From positions 1-23,149 of the forward strand of contig JAMDBS010000020.1 in the NCBI GenBank assembly GCA_023487325.1: a stretch of DNA of 23,149 nt, read 5' to 3'. The notes beneath the pieces were generated by a model that worked only from the letters and a program-made list of their open reading frames with translations, searched no databases and was not told the DNA's origin. Below, one piece after another: positions 13,315-21,715 of this stretch. Numbering within the stretch: position 1 is the first letter of the stretch; every line of letters begins with the position of its first letter. Source of the stretch: Patescibacteria group bacterium. GTDB lineage: Bacteria; Patescibacteria; UBA1384; JAMDBS01. The position numbers and the translations under genes are program-made.

Positions 13315-14913
13315 ATGGAAAAAAAACCCGTTATTTTAATTGTTTTAGATGGTTACGGTATGGCCGCAACAACCGAAGGCAACGCGGTATTTTCTGCCAA
13401 AACACCGGTTTTCGACACGCTAATAAAAAAATATCCAACCGGGCTGTTAACTGCATCTGGAACAGAAGTAGGTTTGGATTGGGGCGAAATGGGAAATTCC
13501 GAGGTTGGACATTTAAATTTAGGCAGCGGCCGGGTAGTTTTGCAAGATTTTTCCAGAATAAATAAATCAATTACCGATGGCTCATTTTTTGAAAATGAGG
13601 CCTTATTAGAAATCGCTAATCATGTTAAAAAGAGCAAAAGCACTCTTCACTTAATGGGATTATTATCAAACGGTGGCGTCCATGCGCATATTGATCATAT
13701 AAAAGCATTACTTGATTTTTGCAATCAGCAAAAAATCTCTCGTGTCGCCTTGCATTTATTTACTGATGGCCGCGACACAGCGCCAAAGATCGCACAACAT
13801 TTACTAGATATAGTTCAAGAAAAAATCAACAAAGTCGGTAATAGCAATTGGAAAATAGCTAGTTTAATTGGCCGCTTTTATGCTATGGATCGAGACAAAC
13901 ACTGGGAGCGAATAGTTAAGGCATATGATCTTATAACGCAAGGAAAAGGTGAGAAATTTACTAGCTATAAAGACGCGATTGATAGCGCCTATAAAAATAA
14001 GAATTTTGATGAAGAATTACCGGCATCTATTATAGAACCAAATTATATGCTTTCCGATAATGACGGTTTAATATTTTTTAATTTTCGCCGTGATCGCGCT
14101 AAACAAATCGCTCAAACGCTGATTGATCCGAATTTTAAAGATTTTGCCAGGCAAAAAATCATTAAAAATTTATTTTTTGTCGGTTTTGTCAATTATGGAC
14201 AGGAAGCTAATTTTAAGGTTAAAATCGCTTTTTTTAATGAAAAGATAAAAAATCAGCTTGCTGACGTGTTGGGAAAAAATAAATTTAGTCATTTGCATAT
14301 TGCCGAAACAGAAAAATATGCCCACGTTACTTACTTTTTTAACGGCGGCGAAGAAAAACCGTTTTTAGGCGAAGAAAGGATTTTAGTACCCTCACCGCGC
14401 GTTACTTCTTATGCGCAAATACCACAAATGTCAGCTAAAATGGTAACGGAAAAATTACTTGCTTATATTAAAAAAAATCGACCGGATTTTACAGTTTTAA
14501 ACTTTGCTAATCCGGATATGGTCGGCCATACCGGTAATTTTGCGGCTACCGTAAGCGCAATCGAATTTATTGATCAATGCCTAAAAAAGATATTAACGAC
14601 GATTTACCAGATTCATCCTGACACTTCATTATTAATTACTGCCGATCACGGTAATGCCGAGCAAATGATTAATCCAGAAACAAAAAGCATTGACAAAGAA
14701 CATACCACCAACCCAGTTCCTTTTATTTGCATAGAAAATGTCAGCGATCTAGTCAATATCGAAAAATTTGCCGAAGATAAAGACGCTAAACTGAATATTG
14801 CCGCCCAGAGCAGTACAGGAATTCTTGCCGATGTTACCACGACAATTTTGGATCTAAATGGACTTAAAAAAACCTCGGAAATGACCGGCATAAGCTTAAA
14901 AGGCAGGATATAA
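13315..14913 (+). CDS. gpmI: 2,3-bisphosphoglycerate-independent phosphoglycerate mutase, copy 1
   Basis: The enzyme interconverts 3-PG and 2-PG through a phosphoserine intermediate with two Mn2+ ions. The 532-residue protein has the alkaline-phosphatase-fold domain split by the phosphotransferase domain. Asp12 and the nucleophile Ser62 in GNSEVGH fall at the positions numbered the same in the Geobacillus enzyme. His121, Arg151-Asp152 (DGRD), the two arginines in GRFYAMDRD, FRRDR and Lys in ETEKYAHVTYFFNGG cover substrate binding. DMVGH, TADHGNAE and HTTNPVPF supply the metal ligands. All are intact, so it should be active. AAGGGG precedes the ATG. The second copy starts 2 bases after its stop, which indicates cotranscription. 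Confidence 0.96.
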   Translation: MEKKPVILIVLDGYGMAATTEGNAVFSAKTPVFDTLIKKYPTGLLTASGTEVGLDWGEMGNSEVGHLNLGSGRVVLQDFSRINKSITDGSFFENEALLEIANHVKKSKSTLHLMGLLSNGGVHAHIDHIKALLDFCNQQKISRVALHLFTDGRDTAPKIAQHLLDIVQEKINKVGNSNWKIASLIGRFYAMDRDKHWERIVKAYDLITQGKGEKFTSYKDAIDSAYKNKNFDEELPASIIEPNYMLSDNDGLIFFNFRRDRAKQIAQTLIDPNFKDFARQKIIKNLFFVGFVNYGQEANFKVKIAFFNEKIKNQLADVLGKNKFSHLHIAETEKYAHVTYFFNGGEEKPFLGEERILVPSPRVTSYAQIPQMSAKMVTEKLLAYIKKNRPDFTVLNFANPDMVGHTGNFAATVSAIEFIDQCLKKILTTIYQIHPDTSLLITADHGNAEQMINPETKSIDKEHTTNPVPFICIENVSDLVNIEKFAEDKDAKLNIAAQSSTGILADVTTTILDLNGLKKTSEMTGISLKGRI

Positions 14914-14915
14914 TT

Positions 14916-16493
14916 ATGGAAATATTGCCACAAAAAAAAGTGGTGTTGCTAATCTTAGATGGTTGGGGTTATGCGCCGCCTTGGGGCGGAAACGCTATTT
15001 CTATTGCTAAAACACCCAATTTTGATCATTTGTGGCGCTATTATCCTCATACAATTATTGGCGCTTCCGGAGTTTCGGTGGGATTGCCCGGTCATGAACG
15101 CGGAAATTCAGAAGTCGGACATCTTAATTTAGGCGCTGGGCTCATTCCCCTGCAAGATAGCAATAGGATAAATGAATCGATTAATGATGGCAGCATATTT
15201 AACAATCATGTAATTTTAGAAACCATAAATTACGCCAAACACAAAAATTCCAATTTGCATATAATGGGGTTGGTTTCCAACGGCAATATTCATTCTCATA
15301 TCAATCATTTATTTGCCTTATTGGATATCTGTAAAAAGCAAGATTTTAAAAATGTTTACATTCATGGCTTTTCTGATGGCCGAGATAGTAACCCAATGGC
15401 TGCCCAAACTTTTTTTGCGCAGCTAGAGAACAAGCTCAAAGAGATAGGTTTTGGTAAAATCGCTACAATTTCTGGCCGTTATTACGCCATGGATCGAGAT
15501 AATCATTGGGAAAGGACAGAACTGGCTTATAATGCAATGGTTCAAGGTCGCGGTAATTTTGCACCCTCAGTTTTAAAGGCAATTGCCAGTTCGTATCAGG
15601 CGGGAATTAATGATGAATATATTAAACCCACCGTTATTTTAGACGACAGCAATAAGCCAATCTCCACTATTAAAGATAATGACAGCATGATTTTTTTTAA
15701 TTTTCGCGCCGATCGAGCCAGGCAAATCGCCATGGCTTTTATGAGCGAAAATATGCCATATTTTCATCGACAAAAAATAAATAACTTATTTTTTGTCGGG
15801 ATGATACCCTATGGCTACGAGGAAGAGCTAAAGTTAAATTTATTAAGTGCTTTTAAAACAGAAAAAATAAATAATCCGATTGCCAGGGTACTATCAGAAA
15901 ATAATTTAAAGCAACTCCATATTGCCGAAACCGAAAAATATGCCCATGTTACCTACTTTTTTAATGGTGGCGAAGAAAAGCCATTTTTAGATGAAGATAG
16001 AGTATTAATTGCTTCGCCTCGCATCTCATCTTATGCATTGAAACCGGAAATGTCGGTTTATTCAATAACCGAACAGGTACTAATAAAACTACGTAATTAT
16101 AATTTTATAGTTATTAATTTTGCTAACGGCGATATGGTCGGCCATACCGGTGATTTCGGTGCTACTGTTAAAGCTTGCGAAGTAGTCGATGTTTGTTTGG
16201 GCAAGGTTTTTAATGAGGTTTTAAATCTCAATGGGACACTCATAGTAACTGCAGATCATGGCAATTGCGAAGAAATGATAAATATTAAAACAGGCGAACC
16301 ACACACCGAACACACAAACAACCCGGTACCATTTCTTATAATCGGACAACAATTTAAAAATATAACAAATATTGGTCAATATTTGCGGCCCAATGGTATT
16401 TTAGCCGATGTCTCGCCTGTTTTAATATTTATAATGGGTTTGTCTAAGCCCATGGATATGACTGGTAATTCTATCATTTTTAACAATAAATAA
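14916..16493 (+). CDS. gpmI: 2,3-bisphosphoglycerate-independent phosphoglycerate mutase, copy 2
   Basis: The second full-length member of the array has 525 residues and the same domain order. Metal and nucleophile residues are Asp15 and Ser65 (GNSEVGH). His126, Arg156-Asp157 (DGRDSNP, with Ser for the usual Thr), GRYYAMDRD, FRADR and the ETEKYAHVTYFFNGG lysine are all present, as are DMVGH, TADHGNCE and HTNNPVPF. It keeps every catalytic residue I can check and should be active. The N-terminus PPWGGNAIS is closer to the classical family than copy 1 (ATTEGNAVF). It starts 2 bases after copy 1; AGGCAGG near the end of copy 1 could serve as ribosome site. Its sequence is clearly diverged from copy 1, so this is not an assembly duplication. 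Confidence 0.96.
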   Translation: MEILPQKKVVLLILDGWGYAPPWGGNAISIAKTPNFDHLWRYYPHTIIGASGVSVGLPGHERGNSEVGHLNLGAGLIPLQDSNRINESINDGSIFNNHVILETINYAKHKNSNLHIMGLVSNGNIHSHINHLFALLDICKKQDFKNVYIHGFSDGRDSNPMAAQTFFAQLENKLKEIGFGKIATISGRYYAMDRDNHWERTELAYNAMVQGRGNFAPSVLKAIASSYQAGINDEYIKPTVILDDSNKPISTIKDNDSMIFFNFRADRARQIAMAFMSENMPYFHRQKINNLFFVGMIPYGYEEELKLNLLSAFKTEKINNPIARVLSENNLKQLHIAETEKYAHVTYFFNGGEEKPFLDEDRVLIASPRISSYALKPEMSVYSITEQVLIKLRNYNFIVINFANGDMVGHTGDFGATVKACEVVDVCLGKVFNEVLNLNGTLIVTADHGNCEEMINIKTGEPHTEHTNNPVPFLIIGQQFKNITNIGQYLRPNGILADVSPVLIFIMGLSKPMDMTGNSIIFNNK

Positions 16494-16526
16494 TTATCCA
16501 AATAATTAATAAGGGAAAAAAGAATA

Positions 16527-16535
16527 TGCTATAAT
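16527..16535 (+). promoter_or_regulatory. Candidate extended -10 promoter for gpmI copy 3 and downstream operon
   Basis: TGC followed by TATAAT (16530-16535) is a consensus extended -10; the -35 region (TTAATA near 16506) is weak. The predicted start near 16542 leaves a very short leader that begins about at the ribosome site AAGGAG. It could drive copy 3 and the acetate genes separately from copies 1 and 2. Confidence 0.5.
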
Positions 16536-16554
16536 TAATAATTAAGGAGCTAAT

Positions 16555-18180
16555 TTGCCAGAAGTTGATAATATAACAAAAACGTACAAGCCAATCGTAC
16601 TCATAATTTTAGACGGGTGGGGTTTATCACCTGCTTGGGGTGGCAATGCTATTTCTGTTGGCAACCCAATGAATTTTAATTCCTACTGGCGCGATTATCC
16701 GCATCGAGTCTTGCAGGCACTGGGGAAAATTGTTGATAACAAAAGCGGCAAAGTAAGCAGCTCGGAAGTTGGACACGCTTCTATTGGCACCGGCAGATTG
16801 GTATTAGAAGATTTAACAGAAATTAATAAATCTATCCGCGATGGATCTTTCTATCAAAACGTTGTTCTGACAACTTTAATGGACGATATTAAAGAAAAAA
16901 ATACTAATTTACATCTTATCGGATTGCTTTCTGATGGCGGCGTTCATTCACATACAGACCATATTTTTGCCCTTCTGCTATTGGCAAAAAAACATAATTT
17001 AAATCAAGTTTATATTCATGCGATTACTGACGGGTTGGATACCGATCCGCATTCAGCGCTGGGATATTTATATGAATTAGAGCGCAAAATAAAAGAAATT
17101 GGCATTGGGGTTATAGCTACGGTCTGTGGCCGCGCTTATGCTATGGATAGAAATAATAATTGGGATAAAACCGCCAAAACATACGAAGCACAGGCAATGG
17201 GGCATGGTTACGAAGTTTTTTCTGCTCGTTCGGCCATTAGCGAGGCATACAAACTCGGCTATTCAGATTCTCTGATACCGCCCTCTGTTATTATAGAAAA
17301 TAAAAAACCAATTGTGACTATACAAAATAACGACGGAATAATATTTTTTAATTTTCGGGCCGACAGAATGAAGCAATTAGCCAGAGCTTATGCAGACAAA
17401 AATTGTTTTAAAAGTCTATTTACGCGTCGTTATCGCCTAATGCCGTTGGAAATAGCCTCATTTACTTCTTACCATTTAGAAAAATTACCAATTAAAATTA
17501 TATTTCCGGCAAGCGTTATCAGCTCGTCTTTAGCGCAAATACTTTCTGCCCATGGTTTACGTCAGATGCACATTGCCGAAACCGAAAAATATGCCCATGT
17601 TACCTATTTTTTTAATGGCGGCACCGAAGTCCCGTTTCCCAAGGAAGACAGAATTTTTATTTCATCTATAAAAGTGAGATCTTATGAAGAAAAACCCGCA
17701 ATGGCATTAGATAATTTGACTGACGAGATAATGAGACAAATAAATTCTAATAAATACGATTTTATTGTGGCTAATATTCCTAACGTTGATATGGTAGCTC
17801 ATACCGGCAATATTTTAGCTACACAACGGGCAACTAGCTTGGTTGATAACTCGCTTAAAAAAATTTACAATGAAATCATAAAACGTGATGCGGCCCTAAT
17901 TATTACTGCCGATCACGGTAATGCTGAGCAAATGTCACTTTTGGGCAGAAAATTTGGCGAAAGGCATCACACTCTAAATCCGGTACCATTTATTTTAATT
18001 ACTCCAGATAATAAAAAGAACTTGATGTCCAGTGCTTTAGGTAAAAATCAAAGTATTCTGCCAGAAATGATTTCTAGTTCATATACCTTAGCAGATGTTG
18101 CGCCAACAATTCTAGATATGCTGGGTATTTCTAAACCAGTGGAAATGACGGGAAAATCACTGCTTGATACTTTTAAATAA
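16555..18180 (+). CDS. Divergent iPGM-family protein, copy 3 (substrate-site changes)
   Basis: This 541-residue protein aligns along its full length with the two mutases before it. It keeps Asp20, the nucleophile Ser70, His131, GRAYAMDRN, FRADR, ETEKYAHVTYFFNGG, the DMVAH and TADHGNAE metal sites, and HTLNPVPF. It differs at key points. The GN before the nucleophile is SS (SSSEVGH, 68-74), and DGRD is DGLD, so the substrate arginine equivalent to Arg153 is Leu161. The usual PSP after the lysine motif is SSI. Metal chemistry looks intact but phosphoglycerate binding should be changed; it may act on another phosphate ester or be a weak or regulatory mutase. The start is TTG at 16555, supported by AAGGAG at 16543-16548. 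pduL follows after 17 bases. Confidence 0.85.
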   Translation: MPEVDNITKTYKPIVLIILDGWGLSPAWGGNAISVGNPMNFNSYWRDYPHRVLQALGKIVDNKSGKVSSSEVGHASIGTGRLVLEDLTEINKSIRDGSFYQNVVLTTLMDDIKEKNTNLHLIGLLSDGGVHSHTDHIFALLLLAKKHNLNQVYIHAITDGLDTDPHSALGYLYELERKIKEIGIGVIATVCGRAYAMDRNNNWDKTAKTYEAQAMGHGYEVFSARSAISEAYKLGYSDSLIPPSVIIENKKPIVTIQNNDGIIFFNFRADRMKQLARAYADKNCFKSLFTRRYRLMPLEIASFTSYHLEKLPIKIIFPASVISSSLAQILSAHGLRQMHIAETEKYAHVTYFFNGGTEVPFPKEDRIFISSIKVRSYEEKPAMALDNLTDEIMRQINSNKYDFIVANIPNVDMVAHTGNILATQRATSLVDNSLKKIYNEIIKRDAALIITADHGNAEQMSLLGRKFGERHHTLNPVPFILITPDNKKNLMSSALGKNQSILPEMISSSYTLADVAPTILDMLGISKPVEMTGKSLLDTFK

Positions 18181-18197
18181 AATTATGAAAGGGATTT

Positions 18198-18773
18198 ATG
18201 ACAAAAGTAAATATTGAAATTTCTGCCCGTCATGTTCATTTGTCTCAAAATGATTTAGAGGTTTTATTTGGCAGCGGCTATAAACTAGCAGTCTATAAAA
18301 ATCTATCTCAGCCGGGACAATTTTCTTCTCAAGAAACCGTCGATATTAAAAGTCGCAATAATACTATTGAAAAAATTAGGATTGTTGGGCCGATAAGAGA
18401 GCAGACACAAGTTGAATTGTCTTTGACCGATTGCCGATTACTAAAGATAGATGCTCCAATTTTAGTTTCTGGTAATTTAAATAATTCAGTTGGTGACATA
18501 ATAATTGTTGGACCGCATGGGACTATAAAGTTAAAAAAAGGTGTTATTGTTGCCCAAAGGCATTTGCACATCGAACCAGATAAAGCAAAAACTCTAAACA
18601 TACAAAACGGTGATTTAATAGCAATAAAAATAAATGGACAACGATCGTTAATCTTTAATAATGTTGCCGTTCGCTCACGTAAAGATATCGATAAATTTGT
18701 TGTCCATTTAGATACTGACGAAGCTAATGCCGCCGGCATCGATGGCGAAAATACAGGAGAAATTATTGTATGA
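18198..18773 (+). CDS. pduL: PduL-type phosphate acyltransferase (phosphotransacetylase)
   Basis: The enzyme exchanges CoA for phosphate on short acyl groups, for example acetyl-CoA plus Pi to acetyl-P plus CoA. The 191-residue protein consists of the two beta-barrel halves of the PTAC fold. Zinc-binding histidines are in SARHVHLS (His12, His14) and AQRHLHI (His122, His124). The closing HLDTDEANAAG (170-180) is a family signature. It starts almost directly with the catalytic domain, so the N-terminal encapsulation peptide of microcompartment PduL is absent and the enzyme is probably cytosolic. The stop overlaps the ackA start by 4 bases (ATGA), which implies translational coupling. Acetyl as the acyl group is inferred from that neighbour; PduL is unrelated to the classical Pta. 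Confidence 0.93.
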   Translation: MTKVNIEISARHVHLSQNDLEVLFGSGYKLAVYKNLSQPGQFSSQETVDIKSRNNTIEKIRIVGPIREQTQVELSLTDCRLLKIDAPILVSGNLNNSVGDIIIVGPHGTIKLKKGVIVAQRHLHIEPDKAKTLNIQNGDLIAIKINGQRSLIFNNVAVRSRKDIDKFVVHLDTDEANAAGIDGENTGEIIV

Positions 18774-19930
18774 AAAAGATATTAATATTTAATACTGGCA
18801 GCTCGAGTATTAAATATGATTTATTTGAGTTTGAAAATGAGCATAATATAAATTTAATAAAAAAAGGGTTAGTGGATCGAATTTGTTCACCCCTTGGTCC
18901 TAAAAGCTATAAAGATGCATTGGCTATCCTTTTTCAGGGTTTTGAAATGGGCGACAGCTATCTAAGCAAGATCCCCGATTTATTTGCTATCGGGCATCGT
19001 GTTGTTCATGGAGGAGATAAGTATAATAAAACGACTTTAATTGATAAAAATATTTTAAAAGATTTGGCTCATTATAATTTATTGGCACCATTACATAATC
19101 CCCCAATTATTGAAGTTATCGAATCGATTTTATCGGTAAGCGGCAAAAAAGGGCACAGAAACATACCCAATTATGCTGTGTTTGATACAGCATTTTTTAA
19201 AGATTTGCCCGAAGTTACTAAAATATATCCTCTCCCCTATAGTTTTTATGAAAGCTTCGGTATTAGACGCTATGGTTTTCACGGCATTTCTCATCAATAT
19301 GCTTTTGAGCACACTAAGGAAAAATATCCTAAGGCCGAAAAAATTATCACTATTCATTTAGGGTCTGGTAGCTCGATTACGGCAATAATTGGGGGATTCC
19401 CTATCGACACCAGCATGGGATTCACGCCGCTTGAAGGCTTAATGATGGCTACGAGGTCTGGCGATATCGATGCGGGTATTATACATTATTTAATTGAAAC
19501 AAAACGCATTACTCATAGGGAAGTTGATAATATTTTAAACTACCAATCAGGTCTTTTGGGAATTTCCGGTACAAGGCACGATGTTAGGGATTTGCTTTAT
19601 TTAGCCGATTATCCAGTTGAGGAAACTGGATATAAATTCAAGGCTTCAAATCCACTGGAAGTATCTAGCGAAAATAAAATAAGGGCTAAATTAGCCTTGG
19701 ATATGTATATATACCGAATTAAAAAATATATTGGCGCATATGTGGCCGCACTAGACGGCTGTGATGTGATTGTTTTTACCGGTGCTGTCGGCGAAGGATC
19801 CGCGTTTTTAAGAACCAAAATACTGGAAAATCTATCTTGTGTTTTATCCAATACGATCGTTAATATTGTAAAACAAGACGAGGCCAGACAAATTGCTAAA
19901 GAAATAATTAGCTTGGCACATAAGGAATAA
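18770..19930 (+). CDS. ackA: Acetate kinase
   Basis: It converts acetyl phosphate and ADP to acetate and ATP, the substrate-level phosphorylation step of acetate fermentation. The 386-residue protein of the ASKHA fold has the N-terminal phosphate loop NTGSSSIK (8-15), GHRVVHGG (75-82), the catalytic Asp139 in VFDTAFF, RRYGFHGISHQY (166-177, with His171), and the second phosphate loop HLGSGSS (196-202). MATRSGDIDAG (226-236) and FTGAVGEGS near the C-terminus complete the pattern; the latter is usually FTAGIGEN. It overlaps pduL by 4 bases and is followed 1 base later by the oxidoreductase alpha gene, with AAGGAA as ribosome site. Confidence 0.96.
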   Translation: MKKILIFNTGSSSIKYDLFEFENEHNINLIKKGLVDRICSPLGPKSYKDALAILFQGFEMGDSYLSKIPDLFAIGHRVVHGGDKYNKTTLIDKNILKDLAHYNLLAPLHNPPIIEVIESILSVSGKKGHRNIPNYAVFDTAFFKDLPEVTKIYPLPYSFYESFGIRRYGFHGISHQYAFEHTKEKYPKAEKIITIHLGSGSSITAIIGGFPIDTSMGFTPLEGLMMATRSGDIDAGIIHYLIETKRITHREVDNILNYQSGLLGISGTRHDVRDLLYLADYPVEETGYKFKASNPLEVSSENKIRAKLALDMYIYRIKKYIGAYVAALDGCDVIVFTGAVGEGSAFLRTKILENLSCVLSNTIVNIVKQDEARQIAKEIISLAHKE

Positions 19931-19931
19931 T

Positions 19932-20960
19932 ATGGGGCAAAAGAAATTTATAACTGGAAACCAGGCCGTACTAGAGGCGGCTATAAACGTTGGCGCTCAA
20001 TTTATGGCAGGATATCCAATTAGTCCAACCACGGAAATATTAGAAGGTTGGTCGAAACTATCAGCTAAAAACAAAAAATATCAGTTTTTACAGACTGAAG
20101 ATGAGACTGCGGCTGGTTTTAATGTAATCGGCGCAATTTTGAGTAATAAAATGGCGTTTACCGCTACAACTGGTCCAGGCAATATTTTAATGCAAGATCC
20201 AATTATTATGGCCGAGGCAATGCGTTTGCCATTTGTCGGAATTATTATGCAACGGGGAGGTCCCTCAACTGGGACCATGGTTTATGGCCAACAAGAATTA
20301 ACTTTAACTTGTTTTGGCGGTAATGGCGAGGGCTTGAGAATTGTTTATTCAACTGCTTCTCCGCAAGAGCTGTATGATTATACGATAAAATGTTTTAATT
20401 CCGCTTGGAAATATAAATTTCCATCTTTTATTTTAGGCGACGGTTACCAAGCCAAGCAAAAAACAGAAGTTACATTAAAAGAATCAAAAAAAATTAAAGC
20501 CGATGATATTTTTGCTAAGCATAATCAAAATTTGCGTAATTGCTTTAATTTCGAAAATGAATTAAATAAAAAATTAGTAAAAGATATTAATGATTTTAAA
20601 AAACATTCATCTAAAATTATTGAGTATTTTGCTTATAAATGCTGGGATGCGGAAATTATTATTTGTGCTCACGGAATCGTTAGTTTGACGGCATTAGAAG
20701 CCATTAATACTCTTCGAAAAATGAGTATAAAAGTTGGTTTATTTCGGCCAATTACTTTAAATCCCTTTCCGCAAAGGGCATTAAATATAATGGCCAGAAA
20801 TTGTAAAACAATATTAATTGCTGAATCGGCAAACGGTCATTTTTTTAGACTAGTTAAAGCCAACTTGAATTTAAATAAAATAATTTACACGTTGTTTAGA
20901 CCCGTTGTGGATATATCCCCTCAAGATATTATCAATAAAATTGATGATATAAAGGAATAG
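19932..20960 (+). CDS. 2-oxoacid:ferredoxin oxidoreductase, alpha subunit (KorA/VorB-like)
   Basis: This is the pyrimidine-binding subunit of a thiamine-diphosphate enzyme that cleaves a 2-oxoacid to acyl-CoA and CO2 while reducing ferredoxin. The 342-residue protein starts with the typical KKFITGNQAVLEAA and GYPISPTTEI (about 27-36). LQTEDETAAGF carries the glutamate region expected near the cofactor, followed by TTGPGNILM and QRGGPSTG. The C-terminal part (from about residue 230) is the transketolase C-like domain. Substrate is not settled from sequence: the subunit layout resembles 2-oxoglutarate or 2-oxoisovalerate enzymes, while linkage to pduL and ackA suggests that the product is used for acyl-phosphate formation. 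It lies 1 base after ackA and 2 bases before the beta gene. Confidence 0.91.
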   Translation: MGQKKFITGNQAVLEAAINVGAQFMAGYPISPTTEILEGWSKLSAKNKKYQFLQTEDETAAGFNVIGAILSNKMAFTATTGPGNILMQDPIIMAEAMRLPFVGIIMQRGGPSTGTMVYGQQELTLTCFGGNGEGLRIVYSTASPQELYDYTIKCFNSAWKYKFPSFILGDGYQAKQKTEVTLKESKKIKADDIFAKHNQNLRNCFNFENELNKKLVKDINDFKKHSSKIIEYFAYKCWDAEIIICAHGIVSLTALEAINTLRKMSIKVGLFRPITLNPFPQRALNIMARNCKTILIAESANGHFFRLVKANLNLNKIIYTLFRPVVDISPQDIINKIDDIKE

Positions 20961-20962
20961 TA

Positions 20963-21715
20963 ATGGCATTATTTAAAAAAATCAAACCCGAAATACCTGA
21001 TTCGATCAATAAATACAATAAACCTCATAAATTTTGTCCGGGCTGTGGGCATGGTGTAGCTCTAAAAGAGCTCGGGTTTGCCATCGATGAATTTAAAATT
21101 AAAAATGACACCCTTATAGGAATTGATATTGGATGTTCGCTTCTAGCTTGGGATTTTTTTGGCGTTAAAACTGTGCAAACCCATCATGGCCGCACGGTGC
21201 CAGTTATTTCTGGCTACAAAGTTGCTCAACCCCAAAAAATTGGTATTGTCTATATGGGTGATGGTGGCGCTTACGCAATTGGTTTGCAAGCTCTAATTCA
21301 CGCAGCTTACAGAAATACCCCAATAACTGTTATTGTGATAAATAATACTCTCTATGGTATGACTGGCGGGCAAATGGCACCAACGACGTTATGCCTAGAG
21401 CGTACCGCTACTACACTCAATGGTAGGGTGTGCGGCACACAAAAACCATTTTTGGGTCCAGAAATGTTAAAAGATTTTGCTTGTTCATCTGCTTATATTG
21501 CCAGAACTTCCATTGATAATCCACTTGATGTACGCGAAAAAATTAAAAAAGCTATTGAGACACAAACAAACAAAAATTCTTTTTCTTTTGTAGAAATATT
21601 GTCTATTTGTCCAACAAACTGGAAAAAGAATGCCCATGAATCATTAAAATATTTAAAAAATGAAATGATGAAAAATTTTAAATTAGGCGAGATTAATAGG
21701 GGCGAAAATGATTAA
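20963..21715 (+). CDS. 2-oxoacid:ferredoxin oxidoreductase, beta subunit (KorB/VorA-like)
   Basis: This is the pyrophosphate-binding subunit of the thiamine-diphosphate enzyme. The 250-residue protein has FCPGCGHG (24-31) with two cluster cysteines (C25, C28) and a third in DIGCS (C58), which bind a 4Fe-4S cluster in the family. The THHGRTVPVISG segment and the thiamine/Mg motif GDGGAYAIG (99-107) with NNTLYGMTGGQ (127-137) are intact. ICPTNW near residue 211 resembles the 2-oxoisovalerate-type beta subunit, and its Cys may be the fourth ligand. The gene overlaps the next by 8 bases, a strong sign of coupled translation. Confidence 0.92.
   Translation: MALFKKIKPEIPDSINKYNKPHKFCPGCGHGVALKELGFAIDEFKIKNDTLIGIDIGCSLLAWDFFGVKTVQTHHGRTVPVISGYKVAQPQKIGIVYMGDGGAYAIGLQALIHAAYRNTPITVIVINNTLYGMTGGQMAPTTLCLERTATTLNGRVCGTQKPFLGPEMLKDFACSSAYIARTSIDNPLDVREKIKKAIETQTNKNSFSFVEILSICPTNWKKNAHESLKYLKNEMMKNFKLGEINRGEND

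Noticed and set aside
13315..18180. Three gpmI ORFs as fragments of one broken gene or an assembly duplication
   Set aside because: Each is full length with its own start and complete domain order, and they differ widely in sequence, so neither frameshift nor duplicated assembly explains them.
18329..18739. 136-residue antisense open frame within pduL
   Set aside because: The pduL frame on the plus strand has clear family motifs and operon overlap; the antisense frame has no ribosome site or recognisable domain. Similar antisense frames in eno, korC and the ATPase were dropped for the same reason.
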